Part shown: one piece after another, positions 16,507 to 23,535 of the stretch
How positions within the stretch are numbered: position 1 is the stretch's first letter
Layout: each line of letters begins with the position of its first letter
Origin: Mycolicibacterium sp.
GTDB lineage: Bacteria; Actinomycetota; Actinomycetes; Mycobacteriales; Mycobacteriaceae
Assembly (NCBI RefSeq): GCF_016462545.1
Contig: NZ_JAEMTA010000043.1
Location: forward strand, 1-44,570
Reading direction: 5' to 3'
DNA length: 44,570 nucleotides
Position numbers and translations under genes: made by a program
The notes under the pieces: generated by a model
What the model was told of the DNA's origin: nothing
What the model saw: only the letters and a program-made list of their open reading frames with translations
The model's database searches: none

Positions 16507-17922
16507 ATGGGTTCCATGCAGGAATACGACCTCGTCGTCATCGGCTCCGGTCCCGGCGGACAGAAGGCGGCCATCGCTGCCGCCAAACTCGGCAAGTCGG
16601 TGGCCGTCATCGAACGCGGCCTGATGCTCGGCGGCGTGTGCGTCAACACCGGAACCATCCCGTCGAAGACACTGCGCGAGGCGGTCGTCTACCTGACCGG
16701 GATGAATCAGCGGGAGCTGTACGGCGCCAGCTATCGCGTGAAGGAGAAGATCACCCCCGCTGATCTGCTGGCCCGTACCCAGCACGTCATCGGCAAGGAG
16801 ATCGACGTCGTCCGGTCCCAGCTGCTGCGCAACCGCATCGAGCTCTACGTCGGGCACGCCCGCTTCACCGACGCCCACACGCTGCAGGTCGAGGATCCCA
16901 ACCGGGCGGAGAGCATCTCCGTGCGAGGTCGCTTCGTCGTCATCGCGACGGGCACCAAACCGCTGCGGCCGTCGGGCGTCGAGTTCGACGAGTCGCGGGT
17001 GCTCGACTCCGACGGCATCCTGGATCTCAAGACCATTCCGGCGTCGATGGTGGTCGTCGGCGCCGGGGTGATCGGCATCGAGTACGCCTCGATGTTCGCG
17101 GCCCTGGGCACCAAGGTCACCGTCGTCGAGAAGCGACCGACGATGCTCGACTTCTGCGATCCGGAGATCGTCGAGGCGCTGCGCTTTCACCTGCGTGACC
17201 TGGCGGTCACCTTCCGCTTCGGCGAGGAGGTCACCGCCGTGGACGTCGGCGCGTCGGGCACGGTCACCACCCTGGCCAGCGGCAAGCAGATCCCAGCCGA
17301 GACCGTCATGTACTCCGCCGGCCGCCAAGGGCAAACCGATCATCTCGATCTCGAAGCCGCCGGGCTGGAGGCCGACAACCGGGGCCGCATCTTCGTCGAC
17401 GATGACTACCGGACCAAGGTCGACCACATCTACGCGGTGGGCGACGTCATCGGCTTCCCGGCGCTGGCCGCCACGTCGATGGATCAGGGCAGGCTGGCGG
17501 CTTATCACGCGTTCGGCGAGCCCTGCAAGGGCATGACGGAGTTGCAGCCGATCGGCATCTATTCGATCCCCGAGGTGTCCTATGTGGGTGCCAGCGAGGT
17601 CGACCTGACCAAGGATTCGATTCCCTACGAGGTCGGGGTGTCCCGCTACCGGGAGTTGGCCCGCGGTCAGATCGCAGGCGACTCCTACGGCATGCTCAAG
17701 CTCTTGGTGTCCACCGAGGACCTGAAGCTACTGGGCGTGCACATCTTCGGCACCAATGCCACCGAGATGGTGCACATCGGCCAGGCCGTGATGGGGTGCG
17801 GCGGCACCATCGAATACTTGGTGGACGCCGTGTTCAACTACCCGACATTCTCCGAGGCCTACAAGGTCGCGGCGCTCGACGTCATGAACAAGTTGCGGGC
17901 GCTGAGCCAGTTCAAGGCCTGA
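16507..17922 (+). CDS. sthA: Soluble pyridine nucleotide transhydrogenase
   Basis: A flavoprotein that moves hydride between NADPH and NAD+, balancing the two pools. It is a 471-residue member of the pyridine nucleotide-disulfide reductase fold. The FAD-binding GSGPGG is at residues 13-18, the NAD(P) motif is VVVGAGVIGIEYASMFAALG, and the second FAD contact is YAVGDVIGFPALA. The usual redox pair CxxxxC is CVNTGTIPSK here, with the second cysteine replaced by threonine, as in the transhydrogenase group that does not reduce disulfides. ATG 16507 and ATG 16516 are both possible; the second gives 468 residues. It converges with the lipoprotein protease 1 base away. Confidence 0.95.
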   Translation: MGSMQEYDLVVIGSGPGGQKAAIAAAKLGKSVAVIERGLMLGGVCVNTGTIPSKTLREAVVYLTGMNQRELYGASYRVKEKITPADLLARTQHVIGKEIDVVRSQLLRNRIELYVGHARFTDAHTLQVEDPNRAESISVRGRFVVIATGTKPLRPSGVEFDESRVLDSDGILDLKTIPASMVVVGAGVIGIEYASMFAALGTKVTVVEKRPTMLDFCDPEIVEALRFHLRDLAVTFRFGEEVTAVDVGASGTVTTLASGKQIPAETVMYSAGRQGQTDHLDLEAAGLEADNRGRIFVDDDYRTKVDHIYAVGDVIGFPALAATSMDQGRLAAYHAFGEPCKGMTELQPIGIYSIPEVSYVGASEVDLTKDSIPYEVGVSRYRELARGQIAGDSYGMLKLLVSTEDLKLLGVHIFGTNATEMVHIGQAVMGCGGTIEYLVDAVFNYPTFSEAYKVAALDVMNKLRALSQFKA

Positions 17923-17923
17923 T

Positions 17924-18739
17924 CTAACAGTCGTCCTCGAAGGCGTTGGGCGCGACGTCGCCCGGGCCGCCCGCCTCGGCCCGCGTCACCAGCGCCGTGA
18001 TCGCACCGTCGAACGGCGCCGCGTACGAGACGTTCTCCTCGCAGCCGCCGCCCTGCAGCCCGCCCGTGATCCCCACCACCGTGGAGCCGGTCAGCCACGG
18101 CGATCCGCTGGTGCCATCGACCAGACCGGCACACCGGATCGACGGGTAGCCGTGCTCGAGCTCGGCTATCCGCGCCGTGCAGCCGACGGGTGATCCCCCG
18201 ACACCCAGGGCGTAGCCGGTGACGGCGACGTCCGTTCCGATGTTCGGACTGGGCCCGATCGCGAATCCCCCACCCGCGGCCGCCTCGACCGATCCACCAT
18301 CCTGGTGGCTCACCCTGGCCACGGCGAAGTCGGCCAACGGATTCTGCGACGCCACCCAGCGGGGATCGAGGTAGACCGTGTCGATGTGCCAGAAGTCTTG
18401 TGGCTGAGCACTTTCGGAGAATCCCGGCACGAAGGAGGCATCGAAGCCGTCCGCCATGCAATGCGCCGCGGTGAGGATCAGATCACCCGTCGACGAATGC
18501 ACCACCGAACCGGTGCAGGTGTGTAGTGAGTTGCCTCCGAGGAAGACCGCCCCGACCCGCGGATCTGGGCCCACCGGGTCGGCGGTGACGGTCGCCGTCG
18601 CCGTCGCCGTCGCGGAGTGCGTCGACGACGACGACGGTGGCGGCGGGGCCGCAGCCGTCACCTCCGGCAAGGAGGTGTGCGCGCACGCCGTCACGATCGC
18701 CGCCAGCGCGACGGGCGGAAGAAGCCGAGCGGGACGCAT
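17924..18739 (-). CDS. Secreted trypsin-like serine protease, putative lipoprotein
   Basis: A 271-residue exported protein. The N-terminus MRPARLLPPVALAAIVTAC is a lipoprotein signal with Cys19 as the acylation site. A low-complexity proline/serine then Ala-Thr linker follows (about residues 28-52). The chymotrypsin-fold domain has an apparently intact triad: His in LTAAHCM, Asp in NPLADFAVARV and Ser in GTSGSPWL. Cysteine pairs suggest disulfides. I set the start at the ATG at 18739, where the signal peptide begins, and not at an upstream ATG at 18781. The substrate is unknown. I recall no counterpart between sthA and the PAC2 gene in M. tuberculosis. Confidence 0.82.
   Translation of the reverse strand: MRPARLLPPVALAAIVTACAHTSLPEVTAAAPPPPSSSSTHSATATATATVTADPVGPDPRVGAVFLGGNSLHTCTGSVVHSSTGDLILTAAHCMADGFDASFVPGFSESAQPQDFWHIDTVYLDPRWVASQNPLADFAVARVSHQDGGSVEAAAGGGFAIGPSPNIGTDVAVTGYALGVGGSPVGCTARIAELEHGYPSIRCAGLVDGTSGSPWLTGSTVVGITGGLQGGGCEENVSYAAPFDGAITALVTRAEAGGPGDVAPNAFEDDC
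18591..18614 (-). repeat. Hexanucleotide tandem repeat in the protease linker
   Basis: Three copies of GTCGCC and a fourth ending in GTCGCG encode the alternating Ala-Thr linker between the lipobox and the protease domain. Copy-number changes would keep the frame and alter only linker length. Confidence 0.7.
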
Positions 18740-18883
18740 TGACCGATCTTGCCCGAAGAAACTGGATGCGGCAGAGGTCACGGAATGCCCCGACGGTGGC
18801 TGATCGTTGATGCGTTGCGTGGGGCCGTGCTGGCAGGAACCTCGAAGTGCGGGACACTAGACGTCACGAGGAGGCGAGGCAGA

Positions 18884-19867
18884 ATGGCTGATCACCCAGA
18901 GAACCCGGGCCAGCACTACCAACCCGAGCACACCGGGATCTACGAACTGGAGTTCCCCGCACCCCAACTGTCGTCCGAGGATGGCCGTGGCCCCGTGATG
19001 ATTCACGCGCTGGAAGGGTTCTCCGACGCCGGTCACGTGATCAAGATCGCCGCGACGCATCTCAAGGACACCCTGGACACCGAGTTGGTGGCCTCCTTCG
19101 CGATCGACGAGTTGCTCGACTATCGGTCGCGTCGACCGTTGATGACGTTCAAGACCGACCACTTCACGCACTACGACGACCCCGAACTCAACCTGTACGC
19201 GCTGCACGACAGCGTGGGCACGCCGTTCCTGCTGCTTGCCGGCATGGAGCCCGATCTCCGGTGGGAACGCTTCATCACCGCCGTGCGACTGCTCGCGGAG
19301 CGCCTGGGGGTCCGTCAGGTGATCGGCCTTGGCACCATCCCGATGGCGGTGCCGCACACCCGGCCGATCACCATGACTGCACACTCGAACGACAAGGAAC
19401 TGATCGCCGAGCACCAGCCGTGGGTGGGCGAAGTCCAGGTGCCGGCCAGCGTGTCGAATCTGCTCGAATACCGCATGACACAGCACGGCCACGATGCGGT
19501 CGGCTACACCGTGCACGTGCCTCACTACCTGGCCCAGACCGACTATCCGCCGGCCGCCGAGGCACTGCTCGCCCAGGTTGCCAAGACCGGCTCGCTGCGA
19601 CTGCCGCTCGGTCCCCTCGCCGAAGCGGGCATGGAGGTGCACGACAAGATCAACGAGCAGGTCGCCGCGAGTGACGAGGTCGCTCAAGTGGTGACGGCGC
19701 TGGAGCGACAGTACGATGCCTTCGTTGCTGCCCAAGAGAATCGATCCTTGCTGGCGCGTGACGAGGATTTGCCAAGTGGCGAGGAACTCGGCGCCGAATT
19801 CGAGCGCTTTCTCGCCGAGCAGACCGGTGACGACTCCGCCGGCGGGGATGGCAACACAGGGTCCTAA
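18884..19867 (+). CDS. PAC2 family protein
   Basis: A 327-residue protein of the PAC2 (proteasome assembly chaperone 2-like) superfamily, the counterpart of Rv2714. The core shows MIHALEGFSDAGHVIKIAATHL, FAIDELLDYRSRRPLM and VRQVIGLGTIPMAVPHTRPI, and an acidic C-terminal helix rich in Glu. The biochemical role is not established; a link to the mycobacterial proteasome is only suggested by the family name. The ATG at 18884 follows a purine-rich run with GAGGAGG at 18868-18874. The hydrolase gene starts 38 bases after its stop on the same strand, so they probably form an operon. Confidence 0.9.
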   Translation: MADHPENPGQHYQPEHTGIYELEFPAPQLSSEDGRGPVMIHALEGFSDAGHVIKIAATHLKDTLDTELVASFAIDELLDYRSRRPLMTFKTDHFTHYDDPELNLYALHDSVGTPFLLLAGMEPDLRWERFITAVRLLAERLGVRQVIGLGTIPMAVPHTRPITMTAHSNDKELIAEHQPWVGEVQVPASVSNLLEYRMTQHGHDAVGYTVHVPHYLAQTDYPPAAEALLAQVAKTGSLRLPLGPLAEAGMEVHDKINEQVAASDEVAQVVTALERQYDAFVAAQENRSLLARDEDLPSGEELGAEFERFLAEQTGDDSAGGDGNTGS

Positions 19868-19905
19868 TCGGCCGCCTGACCCGGGCCCCGACGACGGAGT
19901 TGGCG

Positions 19906-20925
19906 ATGGAGCGAAAGCCCAATCTGCGACCGGTGCGCGAGCTCACACCGATGCTGCACTATCGGACCGTCCACGGGTACCGGCGCGCGTACCGTATCGC
20001 CGGGTCCGGTCCGGCCATCCTTCTGATCCACGGCATCGGCGACAACTCCACGACGTGGAGCACCGTGCAATCCAAACTCGCCCAACGATTCACCGTCATC
20101 GCCCCGGATCTCCTGGGTCATGGCAAGTCCGACAAGCCGCGTGCCGACTACTCGGTCGCCGCATACGCCAACGGCATGCGGGATCTTCTGAGCGTCCTCG
20201 ACATCGAGCGGGTCACCGTCATCGGTCACTCACTCGGAGGCGGGGTAGCCATGCAATTCGCCTACCAGTTTCCGCAATTGGTGGATCGGCTGATTCTCGT
20301 CGGATCCGGCGGGGTGACCAAGGACGTGAACGTCGCACTCCGCATCGCCTCACTGCCCCTGGGCACCGAGGCGCTGGCCGTGCTGCGGTTGCCCATGGTT
20401 CTGCCCGCTCTGCAGGTCGTCGGACGCATCGGTGGCGCGCTGTTCGGTTCCACCGGGGTCGGCCGTGACATCCCCGACATGCTCCGAATCCTCGCCGATC
20501 TCCCCGAACCCACGGCATCCTCCGCGTTTGCCCGCACGCTGCGCGCAGTGGTCGACTGGCGCGGCCAGGTGGTCACCATGCTCGACCGATGTTATTTGAC
20601 GGAATCAGTTCCAGTGCAACTTATTTGGGGATCACAAGACTCGGTGATACCGGTCAGTCATGCGCGCATGGCCCACGCCGCCATGCCGGGTGCTCAGCTC
20701 GAGATCTTCGAGGGTTCCGGCCACTTCCCGTTCCACGACGATCCCGACCGCTTCGTCGAGATCGTCGAGAAGTTCATCGGTGCGACCGATCCCGCTGTCT
20801 ATGACCAGGACGCCCTGCGCAATCTGCTGCGGTCCGGCGTCAGTGAGAACGGGCTCACCGGCACCATCGACGACCGGGTAGCCGTGCTGGATGCGCTCGA
20901 CGCCGACGAACGCAGCGCCACCTGA
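19906..20925 (+). CDS. Alpha/beta hydrolase
   Basis: A 339-residue serine hydrolase, the counterpart of Rv2715. The fold markers are ILLIHGIGDNSTTW (oxyanion hole), VIAPDLLGHGKSDKP and the nucleophile elbow VIGHSLGGG. The likely acid Asp is in WGSQDSVIP and the His in GSGHFPFHDDP, so the triad is complete. It has no signal peptide. The substrate is unknown; sequence alone does not tell an esterase from a lipase or C-C hydrolase. The ATG at 19906 has GGAG six bases upstream and is preferred to the in-frame TTG at 19900. The PhzF-like gene follows with its own promoter-like hexamer. Confidence 0.9.
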   Translation: MERKPNLRPVRELTPMLHYRTVHGYRRAYRIAGSGPAILLIHGIGDNSTTWSTVQSKLAQRFTVIAPDLLGHGKSDKPRADYSVAAYANGMRDLLSVLDIERVTVIGHSLGGGVAMQFAYQFPQLVDRLILVGSGGVTKDVNVALRIASLPLGTEALAVLRLPMVLPALQVVGRIGGALFGSTGVGRDIPDMLRILADLPEPTASSAFARTLRAVVDWRGQVVTMLDRCYLTESVPVQLIWGSQDSVIPVSHARMAHAAMPGAQLEIFEGSGHFPFHDDPDRFVEIVEKFIGATDPAVYDQDALRNLLRSGVSENGLTGTIDDRVAVLDALDADERSAT

Positions 20926-20936
20926 CGGTCGCGACG

Positions 20937-20942
20937 TAGCAT
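20937..20942 (+). promoter_or_regulatory. -10 box for a leaderless phzF-like transcript
   Basis: TAGCAT fits TANNNT and ends 6 nt before the ATG at 20949. No Shine-Dalgarno is present, so the PhzF-like gene is likely read from a leaderless message of its own, even though the hydrolase gene ends only 23 bases upstream. Confidence 0.55.
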
Positions 20943-20948
20943 CCTCTG

Positions 20949-21644
20949 ATGGCCTTGGACGTAACTGTGCTGCGGGTGTTCACCAACGCGGATGGCGATT
21001 ACGGAAATCCGCTAGGCGTCGTCGATGCCAGCCTGGTGGCACCCGTCGACCGGCAGCAGATCGCCACCGAATTGGGTTACAGCGAAACGATCTTCGTCGA
21101 CAAGCCCGAACCCGGTGCCAGCACTACGACGGCCCACATCTTCACGCCCGTGGTGGAGTTACCGTTCGCCGGGCACCCGACCGTCGGCGCATCGTGGTGG
21201 CTGAAGGAGCGCGGCACACCCGTCAAGACATTGCAGGTTCCGGCCGGCCTGGTGCAGGTTGCCTACGGCGCAGAACCCGACGACGTCACCGAGATCAGCG
21301 CCAGAGCAGAGTGGGCTCCGGACTTCGCCATGGATCGGCTCGATTCGGTCGACGACGTGGTGAGTGCCGATCCCGACGAGTACTCCGATGACGCCGACCA
21401 CTACGTCTGGGCCTGGATCGACGAGTCCGAGGGGTCCATCCGGTCGCGACTGTTCGCGAGCAACCTGGGCGTTCCCGAGGACGAGGCGACCGGTTCTGCC
21501 GCAGTGCGGATCACCGAGCACCTGAGCCGAGATCTCGCGATCACCCAGGGCAAGGGGTCCGAGCTGCGGACGAGTTGGACCGCCGACGGCTGGGTGAAGG
21601 TAGCGGGACGCGTCGTCGATGACGGCATCCGTCGGCTGGACTGA
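20949..21644 (+). CDS. PhzF family isomerase-like protein
   Basis: A 231-residue member of the PhzF / diaminopimelate epimerase-like fold, the counterpart of Rv2716. Family signs are FTNADGDYGNPLGVV, ELGYSETIFVDKP with the conserved acidic residue in SET, PFAGHPTVGASWWL and EDEATGSAAVRI. PhzF itself isomerises a dihydrohydroxyanthranilate in phenazine synthesis, but there is no phenazine cluster here, so the substrate is unknown. The protein is somewhat short for the family (usually 260-300), although both lobes are represented. It converges with nrdR 3 bases away. Confidence 0.88.
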   Translation: MALDVTVLRVFTNADGDYGNPLGVVDASLVAPVDRQQIATELGYSETIFVDKPEPGASTTTAHIFTPVVELPFAGHPTVGASWWLKERGTPVKTLQVPAGLVQVAYGAEPDDVTEISARAEWAPDFAMDRLDSVDDVVSADPDEYSDDADHYVWAWIDESEGSIRSRLFASNLGVPEDEATGSAAVRITEHLSRDLAITQGKGSELRTSWTADGWVKVAGRVVDDGIRRLD

Positions 21645-21647
21645 CCC

Positions 21648-22109
21648 TCAGGTCGACGACACGCCGCGGTGCGCTCGAAGCGCCTCGATCTCACGCTCGA
21701 AGTCGGCAGCCGACGAGAATGATCGGTACACGGACGCAAATCGTAGGTAGGCAACTTCGTCGAGGTCGCGCAGCGGTCCGAGAATCGCCAAGCCGACCTC
21801 GTTGCTGGGCACCTCGGGTGACCCTGCCGCCCGCACGGCGTCCTCCACCTGCTGCGCCAACAGATTCAGTGCATCGTCGTCGACGTCGCGGCCCTGACAG
21901 GCACGGCGAACACCCTTGATGACCTTCTCGCGGCTGAACGGCTCGGTCACCCCGCTGCGCTTCACGACGGCCAGCACGGCAGTCTCCACGGTGGTGAACC
22001 GGCGCCCGCACTCCGGGCACGAGCGACGACGCCGGATCGCCTGGCCCTCGTCGGCCTCGCGCGAGTCGACCACTCGCGAATCGGGATTACGACAGAACGG
22101 ACAGTGCAT
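21648..22109 (-). CDS. nrdR: Transcriptional repressor NrdR
   Basis: A nucleotide-sensing repressor of ribonucleotide reductase genes. The 153-residue protein has an N-terminal zinc ribbon with CPFC (Cys3, Cys6) and CPEC (Cys31, Cys34), and an ATP-cone that senses dATP/ATP (VVKRSGVTEPFSREKVIKGVRRAC onwards). The ATG at 22109 is preceded by AAGGAGCGGAG. It shares direction with chiZ, which ends 86 bases upstream, so partial co-expression is possible. No NrdR box pair was identified in this window, so its targets lie elsewhere. Confidence 0.96.
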   Translation of the reverse strand: MHCPFCRNPDSRVVDSREADEGQAIRRRRSCPECGRRFTTVETAVLAVVKRSGVTEPFSREKVIKGVRRACQGRDVDDDALNLLAQQVEDAVRAAGSPEVPSNEVGLAILGPLRDLDEVAYLRFASVYRSFSSAADFEREIEALRAHRGVSST

Positions 22110-22195
22110 CTCCGCTCCTTCGCCGCGCGTACCTACTCCGGTCGCATACGAGCGTACCGATGCACGGCAGCGACTTTCACGGCGCATGCCGCGGA

Positions 22196-22651
22196 TCATC
22201 CAACCGGCGCGATGAGCGTCTGCCCGGCATCGACCGCCGCGGAGTCCAGCTCGTTGAGATCGCGGATCTGGTCGACGACCGACCCCACTGAGGCATCGGG
22301 TGCGATCCTCTGCGCCAGCTGCTCCAGCGATTCCCCGGCCTGGACCTGAACGACGGCCAGACGGGCGGGCGATGGCGCAGGTGACTGCTGCGCACCCGAC
22401 TGCGCCACCAATCCCAACCACACGGTGATGGCCGCGGCCACCAGGGCCAGCATGACGGTGGCCAGCGGAGTCACCGGCTTGCGGCGGTGCGAAGCGCGGG
22501 ACATCAGCACTCCGGTGCCTCGATAGTTGAGCGGCGCTCCCGCCGGCCGGTGAGGCTGCGGACCCCGCCGTGAGGCGGTAGAGGTACGCCGCACCGGCCG
22601 CAGCGGGCGCACGACGAGTTCGGTGGGGTTCTCTCGGGTGATGATCGTCAT
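22196..22651 (-). CDS. chiZ: LysM-domain cell-division inhibitor / peptidoglycan-binding protein ChiZ
   Basis: The counterpart of Rv2719c, a DNA-damage-induced membrane protein that arrests division. It has a basic, probably disordered cytoplasmic N-terminus, one transmembrane helix (TPLATVMLALVAAAITVWLGLVA, about residues 58-80), a short Pro/Ala linker and a C-terminal LysM-like module (VVQVQAGESLEQLAQRIAPD to LIAPVG). I use the ATG at 22651, with GAAAGG eight bases upstream, giving 151 residues; an ATG nine codons earlier (22678) is possible. It is divergent from lexA, and the shared region holds GTGTTCGA repeats and a -10-like TATCAT. Confidence 0.87.
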   Translation of the reverse strand: MTIITRENPTELVVRPLRPVRRTSTASRRGPQPHRPAGAPLNYRGTGVLMSRASHRRKPVTPLATVMLALVAAAITVWLGLVAQSGAQQSPAPSPARLAVVQVQAGESLEQLAQRIAPDASVGSVVDQIRDLNELDSAAVDAGQTLIAPVG

Positions 22652-22686
22652 CTCGCGGGCCTTTCTTCGTGAGGTCATTCGCTCTT

Positions 22687-22739
22687 GTGTTCGAATGATA
22701 ATCGCTCAGGTGTTCGATTACTAGAACACGTGATCGAAC
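22687..22739. promoter_or_regulatory. chiZ promoter with repeated GTGTTCGA elements
   Basis: On the minus strand TATCAT (22700 down to 22695) is a good -10 for chiZ, placing the start near 22688. GTGTTCGA occurs at 22687-22694 and again at 22710-22717, 23 bp apart. An inverted partner GAACAC (22724-22729) makes GTGTTC-N8-GAACAC with the second copy, and TCGAAC follows at 22734-22739. These are SOS-box half-sites, but no intact TCGAAC-N4-GTTCGA is present here. Confidence 0.5.
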
Positions 22740-22802
22740 TGTTGCAAACGGTAACTCGACCCACCGACACGTTCGGTCTGCCCAAGATCTCGGCGACACG
22801 CG

Positions 22803-22818
22803 TCGAACACATGTTTGA
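22803..22818. promoter_or_regulatory. SOS box (LexA operator) of lexA
   Basis: TCGAAC-ACAT-GTTTGA matches the mycobacterial/Gram-positive LexA operator TCGAAC-N4-GTTCGA with one mismatch. It ends 19 bases before the -10 TACATT of lexA and so covers the -35 region, the expected place for autorepression. Confidence 0.9.
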
Positions 22819-22837
22819 TTCCGTCCCCGCAGAGGAC

Positions 22838-22843
22838 TACATT
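22838..22843 (+). promoter_or_regulatory. -10 box of lexA
   Basis: TACATT lies 7 nt before the lexA ATG at 22851. No ribosome-binding site is visible, so the lexA message is predicted to be leaderless. Confidence 0.65.
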
Positions 22844-22850
22844 TGGCGCC

Positions 22851-23519
22851 ATGAGTGACAGCAACGAGACGGTTCTGACCGAACGTCAGCGCACCATCCT
22901 GGAGGTCATCCGCAGCTCGGTCACCACGCGTGGCTACCCGCCGAGCATCCGCGAGATCGGTGATGCCGTGGGCCTGACGTCGACGTCGTCGGTCGCACAC
23001 CAACTGCGGACGCTCGAGCGCAAGGGTTATCTGCGCCGCGATCCCAACCGACCGCGCGCGGTCGACGTGCGGTCCCCCGACGATCCGTCGAGGTTGGCGG
23101 GGCCGGTCGTGACGACGGACGTCGCCGGGTCCGACGCGCTGCCCGAACCCACGTTCGTTCCCGTCCTCGGACGCATCGCGGCGGGTGGACCGATCTTGGC
23201 CGAGGAAGCCGTGGAAGACGTGTTCCCCCTACCGAAGGAACTCGTCGGCGAGGGATCCCTGTTCCTGTTGAAGGTGGTCGGCGAGTCGATGGTGGACGCT
23301 GCCATCTGCGACGGCGACTGGGTCGTGATCCGCCAGCAGAACGTGGCGGACAACGGCGACATCGTCGCGGCGATGATCGACGGCGAAGCCACCGTGAAGA
23401 CCTTCAAGCGCACGGGCGGTCAGGTGTGGCTGATGCCCCACAATCCGGCGTTCGATCCGATACCCGGCAACGATGCGGCAATCCTCGGCAAGGTCGTCAC
23501 GGTCATCCGCAAGATCTGA
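22851..23519 (+). CDS. lexA: SOS repressor LexA
   Basis: The repressor of the DNA-damage regulon. RecA filaments stimulate its self-cleavage. The 222-residue protein has an N-terminal winged helix (TERQRTILEVIRSSVTTRG, PPSIREIGDAVGLTSTSSVA), a linker of about 30 residues, and the S24 autoprotease domain. The Ala111-Gly112 bond in GRIAAGGPI is the scissile bond; Ser146 (GESMVD) and Lys183 (TVKTF) form the catalytic dyad. The ATG at 22851 is supported by the promoter spacing. Its SOS box at 22803-22818 indicates autoregulation. It converges with the LGFP-repeat gene. Confidence 0.98.
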   Translation: MSDSNETVLTERQRTILEVIRSSVTTRGYPPSIREIGDAVGLTSTSSVAHQLRTLERKGYLRRDPNRPRAVDVRSPDDPSRLAGPVVTTDVAGSDALPEPTFVPVLGRIAAGGPILAEEAVEDVFPLPKELVGEGSLFLLKVVGESMVDAAICDGDWVVIRQQNVADNGDIVAAMIDGEATVKTFKRTGGQVWLMPHNPAFDPIPGNDAAILGKVVTVIRKI

Positions 23520-23535
23520 CCCTCGGCGGCGATCG

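Noticed and set aside
18591..18614. CRISPR-like or phase-variable repeat
   Set aside because: The units are 6 bp without spacers and encode a linker; length change would not shift the frame.
22710..22729. GTGTTC-N8-GAACAC as a second LexA operator
   Set aside because: The arms point the opposite way to the SOS consensus (GAAC outside, GTTC inside is needed with a 4-nt centre), so it is listed as a repeat of unknown factor.
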